Position numbers and translations under genes: made by a program. From the NCBI GenBank assembly GCA_029378245.1, contig JARKIF010000084.1, positions 1-64,000 of the forward strand: a stretch of 64,000 nt of DNA. Reading direction: 5' to 3'. Of the stretch, positions 1-9,226 are shown one piece after another; within the stretch, counting starts at the first letter, position 1, and each line of letters opens with the position of its first letter. The stretch is from Roridomyces roridus. Its lineage: Eukaryota > Basidiomycota > Agaricomycetes > Agaricales > Mycenaceae. The notes under the pieces are model-generated. The model ran no database searches, was not told the DNA's origin, and saw nothing but the letters and a program-made list of their open reading frames with translations.

Positions 1-929
1 CGCCCGGCTACTCTGCCCTCGTTGGATTCGACTGAATTGGTTTTTGAACAGCTCAGCCTCCACAGCCCACCTGATCAACTCTTGGCAAGCGGGAATGCCG
101 TGGCCACTTCGAATCCATTTTCGATAGTCAACGCAGAGTCGGAGTCTACCGAATTTCGCCCTTTCAACCATGTCCAAGTACGTCAAGCGGTTATTTTGAA
201 CCTTGTCCGTTCAACAAGCTCAATCCAGCTACTCCAATCGGTACATGCCACCAGAGCAAATTTTCGCTGAGCCGTCCATCAGACCCTCGAGTGCGAGGGC
301 AAATTTCGCAGTGGATAATGAAGAATCGCCGCCACACTTGGGTATTTCTGCACGGGTGGTTATTAGGTCTGGGCATCGGAGATTCGGATTGCCTTTGTGG
401 ACGAATTTGAGACGAATTTGCTCCCGTCGAAGCCGTTAGAAGGCCGTGAATGACTCTTCGGGTTTCGGTGATGCTGGCCCGTCTCAAGTCGAGAGCTGTG
501 GCAGCTGGATTCATGATCATTCGGGATGGGATTCCGCTGCTAATACGAGCTCGGATTGTCCGGGGCATTCAGGCTCGACCTGTTCAAGCGCGGACAGGTA
601 CTTGGGGACTGTTTAGCTGAGATCGATAGTAACTTGTCCATTTCACAGGTGTGCTATTTCGACTTGTTGAATCATCGAATCATTCCAGTGTAGATCTCCT
701 CCCGCTGATCGTTGAAAGCTGTATCATCGTAGCCAAGGACGCTGATATATACCCACGATCAAGTTCTTGCGAACCCAAACCTGTCTGGGTCTCGGGAATT
801 GGATATTCTCCCCTGACAGCCTGACGTCCACATACATATATAAGTACCCCACCTGCGTGTCATCACGCCGTTTTCTTCCCTTTCCACCAGCTGCTGGCCT
901 AGCCTATCTGTACCCTTTCGAAACAAATC
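1..929. other. Intergenic, no gene recognised
   Basis: Only short overlapping open frames are present on both strands, with no recognisable domain and no convincing splice pattern. The last 100 bases before 930 are pyrimidine-rich and probably serve as promoter and leader of the repeat-protein gene that follows. Confidence 0.5.
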
Positions 930-1554
930 ATGCTCGGTTCTATCCTTTGGTACGTGGGTTCTCTGCTCGCCTGTTCATTCATCTGCTCAATCCAGATCCA
1001 GTTCTTTGGCCCTAGTGGTTTTTGCTGTTGCCCTTCCTGCTCCGGATATTGCGCCTATCCACACCCCGGTTATTGCGCCTGTCCATACTCCCGTTATTGC
1101 GCCTGTCCATACTCCCGTTATTGCACCTGTCCATACTCCCGTTATTGCGCCTGTCCATACCCCGGTTATTGCGCCTATCCATACCCCAGACATTGCGCCT
1201 ATCCATACGCCGGTTATTGCGCCTATCCATACCCCAGACATTGCGCCTATCCATACGCCGGTTATTGCGCCTATCCATACCCCAGACATTGCGCCTATCC
1301 ATACGCCGGTTATTGCGCCTATCCATACCCCAGACATTGCGCCTATCCAAAGCCTGGATATTAAGCCTATCCCTACCCTGGATATTACGCCTATCCATAC
1401 GGATATTCAGCCTATTCCGACTCCGGACGTCGACTCTATTCACCAGTCGATCCACACCACGCATACTCAGGCTATCCCCACCCCCGGTATTGTGGCCATC
1501 CCCTCACTCTCTCTCGATATCCCTTCTGGCACTGCAATTGGCCTTCAGGGGTAA
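930..1554 (+). CDS. Secreted protein made of 8-residue repeats
   Basis: Two-exon model, 930-949 and 1002-1554 (52-nt intron, GTACGT donor, CAG acceptor), 190 residues. The splice joins MLGSILC to SLALVVFAVALPAP and so makes a clean signal peptide; neither exon alone has one. The mature part starts with about 13 copies of an octapeptide of the form (V/D)IAP(I/V)HTP, encoded by a 24-bp tandem repeat (about 1045-1350). The copies alternate V- and D-type, giving a 48-bp higher-order unit. The repeats then become diverged PIPTLDI/PIHT forms, followed by a Pro/Ser-rich tail. There is no cysteine in the mature region and no Lys-Arg processing site, so it does not look like a kexin-processed repeat effector. 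The stop overlaps a possible donor (GGGGTAAG), so a further 3' exon cannot be excluded. A cell-wall or surface role is a guess. Confidence 0.65.
1045..1350 (+). repeat. 24-bp coding minisatellite (48-bp higher-order unit)
   Basis: The unit reads approximately ATTGCGCCTATCCATACCCC plus four bases. Early copies have GTC for ATC, and later copies alternate CCGGTT and CCAGAC starts. The period is a multiple of three and lacks stops, so several frames on both strands are open through it. Confidence 0.9.
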
Positions 1555-2267
1555 GCACACAGTCTCAAAGTACTAGGATTTCGCTGAGAGCGACGATCAG
1601 ACCACAGCCCACGGCCAACGGGGAATGTTATACAATGTCTCATCGAGGGGCAGGCACGTCGCTGGGGATTGTGATTCTCTCCATTGTGATGCTGGGAATC
1701 TAAGCGGTGCGGATAGGATCGAGTAACTCGTGTGGTCAGAAAGAAAGACGAAGCTCATTCATAGTGAAGTACTTACCAGTGTGGAGCTCCAGGGAATTTT
1801 TTGAACACAAGTCTATTGGGTAGTTAAGTAGTATCGTTAGTCTGCACGTACTCGTAGTTTGGACATTCTCCTCAACAACGGAGCTTGACCGACTCAATCC
1901 CTCAGTCTAAGTAAATCTCGTGTTCTGCGACTTCTTATTCAAGAACCCCGCAGTCTCCAACTAGGATACTCAGCCACAGCCTGCACAGGACTTGCGAATT
2001 CCTCAACTCGAGCAACTGGGGTTCGAATAGAAAGCCGAATTTCATTCATGAAGGTACCACACTACCAGTATGGAGCTCCAGGGAATTTCTGGGCAAAACT
2101 CTTGGTTAAATTTGATTAGGTTCGGCTTGGCCGCAAATCACTGTTTGGCCATGCACGTGGTCGCGCCAATCAGGGGTTTGATTACGGCACAATTACCTCT
2201 TGGTTCCGACCACCATCTAGCCCACACTCACTCTTCAGGTTTCCTCTTCTTCTCTCCTACTGGCTCT
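1555..2267. other. Intergenic with an imperfect direct repeat
   Basis: No gene seen. A segment of about 60 bp ending in TGGAGCTCCAGGGAATTT occurs near 1741-1805 and again near 2031-2090, both preceded by AGAAAG and a CATTCAT motif. This suggests a local duplication upstream of the BTB gene. Confidence 0.45.
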
Positions 2268-3165
2268 ATGGCGACTATCCCCGACAACTTCCATGCCTCC
2301 TTCGCCGACAAAACGGCTGACGTCGCGCTCCACTCGGTGGAAGGCACGGTATATCTCGTGCACAGCATAATTCTACGCAACACCTCCAGCTTCTTCCGGA
2401 CCATGCTTTCGCTCCCACAACCAGCTGATTCAAAAGCGCCTCACGACATCCCCGTAGGCGAGAAGGACGTCGTTCTCGAACGCGTGCTGCGCCTCATGTG
2501 CGGGATGGAGATTCCCCGCTGGTCCTCGCTCGACGAAATCGAGTCCGTCTTGACGTTGATCGAAAAATGGGAAGCTCCAGGCCCGCTGTCCGTCGTCCGC
2601 ACCGCGGTCACGTCGACGCATTTTGCAGACGAGCCCCTCCGTCTGTATGTTCTCACATCGCACTTTGGGTGGGAGGAGGAGTCGAAGCAGGTGTTGACCG
2701 AGACACTCAAGCTCATGCTATTGAATGGTGAGCACGACTCGTTACTGTGTCGGCTTTCTTCGAGGAGCCTCCTCAAGATCGTGACTTTCCACGATCGGTG
2801 CAAGACGCGGTTCCGAGATGCACTGAACGGCGGTGAGCTGTTCTCTGCTGGAAACGAGGAGCCGCGGATCTGTGGGTGCGGTAAACGCACGGACAATACC
2901 ACTTGGCGGGCGCTCAAGGCCAAGGTACCGTTCTATTTCACACCCTGCATTGAGGTACTAATTCGACTCTCTGTAGCTCTTGACAGAGTTTGAAAAGCGC
3001 CCGCTTGGTGACCAGATTCTCGTGGACATGTCCGCCTGGCCTGAAGCTGCCGCCTGTTGGCGAGAAAAGTGCGGCTGTGGGACGCAATATTACGACCAGG
3101 TGGCGACTGTGAGGAATATCAAGGAGTCCATCACGAACTCGATTAATCTCTCACTTGCGGGGTAG
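2268..3165 (+). CDS. BTB/POZ domain protein
   Basis: Two exons, 2268-2924 and 2977-3165, separated by a 52-nt intron with a TACTAAT branch site; 281 residues. Residues about 10-110 match the start of a fungal BTB domain: DVALHSVEGTVYLVHSIIL, then a run like SSFFRTMLSLPQ. A C-terminal CGCG...WRALK...EKRPLGDQIL region is typical of the large agaricomycete BTB family. BTB domains mediate dimerisation and often act as Cullin-3 adaptors; the target here is unknown. An upstream in-frame ATG at 2070 would add 66 unrelated residues, so the ATG at 2268, directly before the domain, is preferred. A 22-nt intron (2955-2976) would also keep frame but is too short. Confidence 0.8.
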
Positions 3166-3563
3166 TTCTGGTGTGTAGCTTAGTCTTAATCTCACTGTAG
3201 CTGCCTTGCGTCGGTTAATAATTATGTTGGCGCCCTTTCTGAGTCCGAGTGTTTCGTCCTTCTGCCGTCGTTCAGAGTCCCATCCCAGACCTCCTAGTCG
3301 GGGACCAGTGCCACTCGTATCAGGTCGGTGCTGACGCCGTTGAAGTAAGTAACATGATTCACCCTACGAAGGTCGACTGGAAAATTCACGGCGAGGGAGC
3401 GACAGAGAGGGCCTCGACTTGCATCAACCAGGCTGCAGGTGCCAGGAATCCTTATGTAGCAATTGGCCCACGCTTTGCGCTTGCTTTGCGCAGGATTGCG
3501 CGCATCTGATGTCCCAACGTTACTTACATAAGTTTTTGCTCCCTTCATTGCCACTGGCACGAC
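3166..3563. other. Intergenic, no gene recognised
   Basis: Between the BTB and F-box genes. Only short frames without recognisable content; presumably the BTB 3' end and the F-box promoter. Confidence 0.5.
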
Positions 3564-4781
3564 ATGGCATCCGCTGAGGAGCTCCGGGCTCGCATAGACG
3601 AGCTCTCGCAGGAATTAGAACGCCAAAACAGGTCTTCAAAGATCTCGACTCTCGAGCACCAGCGCAGCGTCGCTCGATGCCAATTGAATGGCCTCGTCGA
3701 CCCCGTGGCGCGTTTGCCGCTGGAGATCTCTTCCGACATCTTCCACCAGTGTCTGTCGTCGAGGCATGATGTGCCCACCTGCTCCACACTCCTGCGCGTC
3801 TGCCACGCGTGGAATGATATCGCCCTTGCCACCCCTTCGCTGTGGAATGACATCGTCAGCGCGGACGTTCCAGACGCCAAAGTTGCCGATTTTCTGCAGA
3901 TATGGCTCCCACGTAGTCGCAGCCTTCGATTCACGCTCACCTTCCGTCGAATCCACTGCCCACACCTCGATGATGCCATCGATGTCCTTCGAAAACACGC
4001 TCATCGCCTGCAGACATTGCTTGCTATCGACATGGAGCCCACATCAGTCACCATGGCGCTCCACGCGTTGAAATCCTTGACGATGGTAGCTCGGGTGTAC
4101 CAATGTTTGAGTTTCCCCCTTTCCACCATAGTCGATATGCTCCGTGCGGCTCCGAATCTCGAGTCATGCCATTTTGCCTCGCTCCAATATCACACGTCTC
4201 CCGTCGAGGTTCCTCTGACCTGTGCCTCGTTACGAGATCTCCGACTTTCCCTCGAGCCCTCGGGATACGGGATATCATCTGCAGAACTATTGCTGCATCT
4301 CACATTACCTGCCCTCGAAACTCTCTACGTCTCCCAGTTTAACATCGACGAGACCGAGTTTCTCAAGTTTCTCATCCGATCCTCTCCACCGTTGCGGCTT
4401 TTGTACCTGTGGTTCCAGATTGATCGGGTCACTGTGTTGAGCCCAGGATTGGTCGCATGCCTGCAGACGATCCCTTCCCTCACGGACCTCGAGCTCCTCA
4501 CCCCTCTCAAGTGCAGTTCGCACATTCTCGACACACTTGCTGCTACCCCCGCTCTTCTCCCCAATCTCCAGAACATCACGATACATGGTCGCATCCGTAG
4601 TGCGGAAGGATACCCGCGTGTCGTGAATTTTCTTGCAAGCCGGCGCGCTACTATGCGGCGCCTCCGACTCGTAGGGGTTGATGAGAAGTCGTTTTTTGAG
4701 GCTGTGGGGCCCGGGGTGCGGGAGTTTGTCGATGATGGAATAGATATCGTCGTCGGACTCCAAGAGGACGACGGTATGTGA
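3564..4781 (+). CDS. F-box-like protein (copy 1)
   Basis: Intronless, 405 residues. It opens with a coiled-coil segment (ELRARIDELSQELE), then an F-box-like block, LPLEISSDIFHQCL, with the following ICHAW/VCHAW-type and LATPSLWNDI motifs. The rest is leucine-rich (LPALETLYVSQFNIDE and similar). F-box proteins are substrate receptors of SCF ubiquitin ligases; this architecture forms very large families in Agaricomycetes. A close relative lies tail-to-tail at 5067-6248 and a relic at about 6405-6740, so the family has duplicated locally. The substrate is unknown. Confidence 0.85.
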   Translation: MASAEELRARIDELSQELERQNRSSKISTLEHQRSVARCQLNGLVDPVARLPLEISSDIFHQCLSSRHDVPTCSTLLRVCHAWNDIALATPSLWNDIVSADVPDAKVADFLQIWLPRSRSLRFTLTFRRIHCPHLDDAIDVLRKHAHRLQTLLAIDMEPTSVTMALHALKSLTMVARVYQCLSFPLSTIVDMLRAAPNLESCHFASLQYHTSPVEVPLTCASLRDLRLSLEPSGYGISSAELLLHLTLPALETLYVSQFNIDETEFLKFLIRSSPPLRLLYLWFQIDRVTVLSPGLVACLQTIPSLTDLELLTPLKCSSHILDTLAATPALLPNLQNITIHGRIRSAEGYPRVVNFLASRRATMRRLRLVGVDEKSFFEAVGPGVREFVDDGIDIVVGLQEDDGM

Positions 4782-5066
4782 AGTTTTTTGGCTTCTTGAT
4801 CACCCCCTTTTTTTCGATGGCCACTCGCTGCTGTTCACTGGCCTATCTTGCATCTACATCTTGACGTAGGACTTCCCAGAAGGAACAAAATAATGTCCTA
4901 GGTAGTGCCATGTATATTGAAACAACACTGCCTCAAATCGTAACACTAGTCCTCAGAAAGTGTCTACCATTTGTCAAGCTCCCAACATGGGTCTAGGACT
5001 AGTCGACCCACTTCCAGATGCACTCCCCTCCCCACTGAGCACAATTACCATTGAAGTGAATGCAAT

Positions 5067-6248
5067 TCAATAAAAACCCTGTGGTCGCATGAGCGGTCCG
5101 ACCATAATGATGATTCCCTCCTCCATGAACTCGCGCAGGGCAGGCAACACGGCCTCGAAGAACGGCTGTTCATCAGCCCCAATAGGGAAAAGGCGGAGAC
5201 ATCGGATAGTAGCACGCCGACTTGCCAGAAAGTCCACGACGCGCTGGTATCCTTCAGCGTTCCCGACGTTCCCGTGTACCGTGAGGATTTGGAGATTTGG
5301 GAGAATATGAGGCCCAGCGGGTGTGGTGGTGGTAGTCAACGTCTCCAAAATACGGGAGCTGGGTCCAACAGAGTTCATTTCGAGGCATTTCACGATCGTT
5401 GGGCTGAACACGGTGCCCCGACCCATCCGAATCGGAAACCACACTCGCAGATACCGCAACCGTGGTGAGGACCGGGTGAGAAAGTGGAGAAATGTTGTCT
5501 CGTCGATGTTGAAGTCGGAAACGACGAGGCTTTCGAGGGCCGGTAATGTGAGATGCAGCAAGATTTCTGCGGATTATGTTGCACAATAATCTGGGACTCC
5601 GCGCTCCAGTTGCAGATGTCGTAGTGAGTATTCGACCGCGACAAAGTGGCAAAACTCGAGATCCGGAGCCTCACGGAACAGATCGAGTAGACTGGAAAGG
5701 GCGAATCCACACTCAATGTAGTTCCCCGATGCCTCCAAGACGAGGGATTTCAACGCGTGGAACGGAATGGAGATTGACACAGGCCCGTTGTTGTTAAAAT
5801 GTAGATGCTGGACGCGATGGGCGTGTTTTCCGAGGGCATCGACGACACCTTCATAGCTCGCATCAAACGAGCCAATGATGAGCCATAATGGGAGGGTGCC
5901 GCTACGAGGGAGCCATATCTGCAGGAAATCGGCGAGTTTGGCGTCTGGGATGTCCGAGCTGACTACGACATTCCACAACGAAGGTGTGGCGAGGGCAATA
6001 TCATTCCACGTGTGGCAGACGCGCAGGAGTTTGGAGGAGGTCCGCACATCTCCAACCCATGACAGGGATTTGGCGAAGATGTCGGAAGAAACCTCGAGAG
6101 GCAAACCTGCCATCGGGTCGCCGAGGGCAGTCAATTGGCATCGAGCGACGCTGCGCTGGTGCTCGAGATCTTCGAGGACCTGTTTCTGGCGTTCTATTCC
6201 CTCCGAAAGCTCGTCTATGCGAGCACGGAGGTCGGTGACGGATGCCAT
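5067..6248 (-). pseudogene. F-box-like protein (copy 2), interrupted by a stop codon
   Basis: Close relative of the 3564 gene on the opposite strand. Start at 6248 (MASVTDLRARIDELSE), with F-box block LPLEVSSDIFAKSL and LATPSLWN. The frame runs open to an in-frame TAA at 5574-5576, then continues in the same frame through SAEILLHLTLPALES, matching copy 1 closely, to a stop at 5067. Around the stop the sequence also lacks about 12 residues that copy 1 has (SPVEVPLTC region), and no plausible intron spans it. Two scenarios fit: a pseudogene by nonsense mutation, or a truncated 224-residue F-box protein without the leucine-rich end. Confidence 0.75.
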
Positions 6249-6366
6249 GTCGTGGAAAAGGGAAGAGGAGGCTGATTATTTAAGGGGGAAGAACAGGGGC
6301 AGGTCTGTTTGTCGTGTATGCCAAAAACCAATCAAAAACAAGTCTTGGAGTGGAATCAGTACGATC

Positions 6367-6382
6367 TATATATATATATATA
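6367..6382. repeat. TA microsatellite
   Basis: A run of alternating TA inside the 3' end of the F-box relic. Confidence 0.9.
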
Positions 6383-6404
6383 TGACGGAGGGAGAGCGAC
6401 ATTA

Positions 6405-6740
6405 ATGGCGTGGAAGCCAAGTCCGCAGGAACACGGCGAATTACGGCGCTGGAATATCCGCATCCCGTATCGCGTTCCACAGGGTCGACGGCGTGGCGAA
6501 TCATAATGGGATATCGCTCCAGGCATGGCAAATTTTCAGAAGTAACGCGGGTGTCTTGAGATCCGGAATTGACGCACGGCATAGCGAGAAGATGTCGGAA
6601 GAAATCTCCAGCGGCGAAGGCTTTGGGTGGGGCTTTTTCTGGCGGTCGAGGTGGCTGAGGACTTTATTCTGCGCAACAATGTCCTCTGAAAGCTCGTCTA
6701 TGCGGAGAAGAAGCTCTGTAGCCGATGTGATGTGGTGGTC
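6405..6740 (-). pseudogene. F-box gene relic (copy 3)
   Basis: The minus strand reads TSATELLLRIDELSED, then LEISSDIFSLC and ICHAWSDIPL, then in the same frame past stops FATPSTLWNAIRDADIPAP and FLRTWLP. Each piece aligns in order with the first 125 or so residues of the two neighbouring F-box genes. At least two in-frame stops are present, the expected initiation ATG reads ATC, and the leucine-rich half is missing. Confidence 0.75.
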
Positions 6741-6771
6741 AAGAGCAAGAAAACATTGATGGCCGGAGTGA

Positions 6772-6791
6772 AAGGTAGGTAGGTAGGTAGC
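6772..6791. repeat. GGTA tetranucleotide repeat
   Basis: GGTAGGTAGGTAGGTAG lies between the F-box relic and the reverse-transcriptase remnant. On the retroelement strand it is (CTAC)n, in the position of a possible simple-repeat 3' tail. Confidence 0.6.
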
Positions 6792-7015
6792 ATTACACGG
6801 CATGGTCCCGCTTAGGAACGCCGGATCGGGGACTTGTCCCGGCACACGACAGACACTAATCAACCGACTATGATGTGTACCTTCGGCCCCCACTCGATGC
6901 ACCCTCAGAGCCGAGCTCACGCGTACGATCCCCGCCGCGCGGTAGAACCCATCGAATACACCAAGCATAGATTGCCTCCAGAGGAGGTAACCGTCACGTT
7001 AAACTTGAGAAGCAC

Positions 7016-8557
7016 CTATAAAACCTGTGAGCTAGATAACCTATACACTGGGCTCGCGTAGAATATTTGCAGAACTTCGTATGCGTACTTTGCCACAAGA
7101 GCTATTTTGGCTCGTTCATGTACCATCGCTTTGAAAAACTCGATCGGATTGAGTTTCTCTATGGCGTGCCTCAAAGTCGGCGAATCTTCGAGCAAGTCTC
7201 CCAGAAAGTCTTTCCTCAAGGCTTCAACCTCGGGTGAGGCGTTGCAGAGCAGGAGGGCATGTTCTGGAGTTTCGACATCGCTTTTACAGAATCGACATAG
7301 GCGTTTGGAACGATCATCAACTCTTGGGTGCGCATGGTCCACCCATCGCAAAACTTCCACGGCCAACAGGTGAGCAGATAGCAGGAGCCGAGTCAGGGCT
7401 TCTCGGTGCTTCTGAGTTCTCATCATTGACAGATAGTGGCGAAGTCGGAGAGTTTGCGGAATGGGAGGGCCTTCTTTCTGCGGTTCGCGGCGGCCTTGTA
7501 TAAGGTATAGCTTGTCAGACGCGTCTACTTCTTGCTGAATCCACCGTTCCATCAGCTTGTTGACATCTTTCACATATTCCGCGACAGAGCTTGCTGTCGC
7601 GTGTGCAAGATTGGGAACTGGACACGGAAACGGAAGCTTACTTGCTGCAATAGTGAGGTCCTTCACCCACGACTTTTTACCCAGCTCATTCAGTTCTATA
7701 GAACTGTCGAACGCCGCACGGGCAAAGTGGGTAGCCGGAAGTTCCAGAAGATACTGCAGATAGCCAAGAGCAAGAATGAAACGTCGGACGCGGAGAGGTA
7801 CGATCCCTGTTTCCGTGTACAGCGGGATTAGCATTGATCGGCCATGGAGACCCAGGATTTGACGTAGGAACGACACTTGGATTTCGCAGAGGTCTTTGAC
7901 ATGAACGTCTTCGCAATCTGGCGATATCTCACACCCGTGTGTAAGATGACAATCGACGCGCGCCATGTACAACTGCTTGTATTCCTTAGGAGTGAGTCGT
8001 CCCGTTCTGTCTTCAATCCCCATGATACGATGAACACAATATCTCGCAGTGTCTGCCTTCGACTTATAGTGATCCTCGAATATGTTTTGCGTGTCCGTTC
8101 TGAAGTGGACTCCGACATACTTTTCCGCGTTGGAGATCTCAAGCACGTCGTCACCTAGCTTGAATACCGGAGGTGGGTTGGGCGTCTTTCCGAAAATCAA
8201 GATCACAGTCTTCAGCATGTTGATCAGTATGAAGTTTCGCGCGCACCAGTCCTGGAGCGTATTGAGCTTGGCTCGGAGTCCTGTCTCAGAATATGAGACG
8301 AGCAGGACATCGTCGGCTTGTGCCATCAGAGCCATTCGTACGTTTTCCAGTACCACATCATCCATATCCGGCAGCATCGCTAAGTCAGCCATGTACAGGT
8401 TCCACAGGATCAGCGAGGCGGGGTCTCCTGTAAGGACACCCATGGTCGCCTTGAACTCTGCCGAACTCTCGTCACCGGAAAGAATTTCCAAAGAAGTTGG
8501 TGACCGCGCAGACGATAGAGAAAAAAGAGAACTGGCCATCGTGGGGGTCGAACCCAA
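7016..8557 (-). mobile_element. 5'-truncated non-LTR retrotransposon, reverse-transcriptase C-terminal half
   Basis: A 513-residue open frame; family-like sequence begins about residue 27 (near 8480). Visible are the motif GVLTGDPASLILWN (fingers/palm region), the catalytic AQADDVLLVS (motif C, ADD form), a thumb with AEKYVGVHFRTD, and a C-terminal CRFCKSD...EHALLLC zinc-knuckle-like segment. The endonuclease and the first half of the RT are absent, as expected for a 5'-truncated insertion. The frame is free of stops, so the copy is not old. Its truncated end lies within about 50-90 bp of the 3' end of a tRNA-Ile gene, and the first residues of the open frame are tRNA sequence. The clade is not assigned. 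Confidence 0.8.
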
Positions 8558-8626
8558 GACCTTCGCGTAATGGGTTGGTTATATTCCATATTAGCACGAC
8601 GCTCTAACCAACTGAGCTAGACGGCC
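8533..8626 (-). tRNA. tRNA-Ile (anticodon AAU), 20-nt intron
   Basis: The minus strand folds as a tRNA. GGCCGTC pairs with GATGGCC (one G-T), the D arm is GCTCAGTTGGTTAGAGC, the anticodon stem is TCGTG/CGCGA with loop CT-AAT-A, and the T arm is GGTTCGACCC; the discriminator is A. An intron of about 20 nt follows position 37. Downstream is TTTTTT, a Pol III terminator. Acceptor, D, anticodon and T arms are the same as in the copy at 14817. Confidence 0.9.
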
Positions 8627-9226
8627 ATAAAAATAGCAAAACTCGTCCCCTCCTGCTACAAACCTAGCCCTGCCGTGCGCAAGGAAAAAACTGCAGGAAA
8701 TCCACAAGAATCGGCGAAACTCGCCAAAGGAAGATGCTACATACAACGCATGCCGCTGTACTTGGTTAGATTGCCGGAAGAAGAATTGGCATTGTCGGTC
8801 ATTGTAATACATAAGCTTATTGGCCCACTCTTCAGTACTGGGTGATATACGAATCCTTTTCGTGGTTTGGAAATCCTGCAGGAAAGGCCATGGAGGGAAT
8901 GTGAAGTGTAAAGAGTTTCGGTGGCGTGGACGATCAACGCGACGCGTTTGTTGTGGCATTGTTTGACATCCATCAAGGTTGGTCTTGCACCACAAGCGAG
9001 CCTTTCCTCGCCTGCTGCCCCTTGCCTCTTAAGGTGCGTCCACTGCACCAGACGACGTTTTCATCTTGCTCACACCCGTCGTCCGCTGCAGGTCCACCCA
9101 ACGGCTGCCTTCACAGACCCACTCCTCGCCCATCCACAGAAAGAAGCCCAGGATCGTCCTTAGTCCTAGGTCCATCGCCTCACATCCCGAGGGCCCGCTT
9201 TCACCACATCCACGCGTTTAACTTCA
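8627..9226. other. Intergenic, no gene recognised
   Basis: Spacer between the tRNA-Ile gene and the kinesin start. The pyrimidine-rich stretch just before 9227 is probably the kinesin promoter and leader. Confidence 0.5.

Noticed and set aside
1045..1350. CRISPR-like repeat pattern
   Set aside because: Contiguous tandem copies without spacers, coding, in a eukaryote.
987..1576. Long open frames in other phases and on the minus strand across the 24-bp repeat
   Set aside because: The period is a multiple of three without stops, so every phase stays open. Only the phase joined to a signal peptide by splicing is credible.
2070..2267. N-terminal extension of the BTB protein from the ATG at 2070
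   Set aside because: The extension has no family similarity and the domain follows directly after the ATG at 2268.
2955..2976. A 22-nt intron in the BTB gene
   Set aside because: Too short for splicing. The 52-nt intron at 2925-2976 with a TACTAAT branch site also keeps frame.
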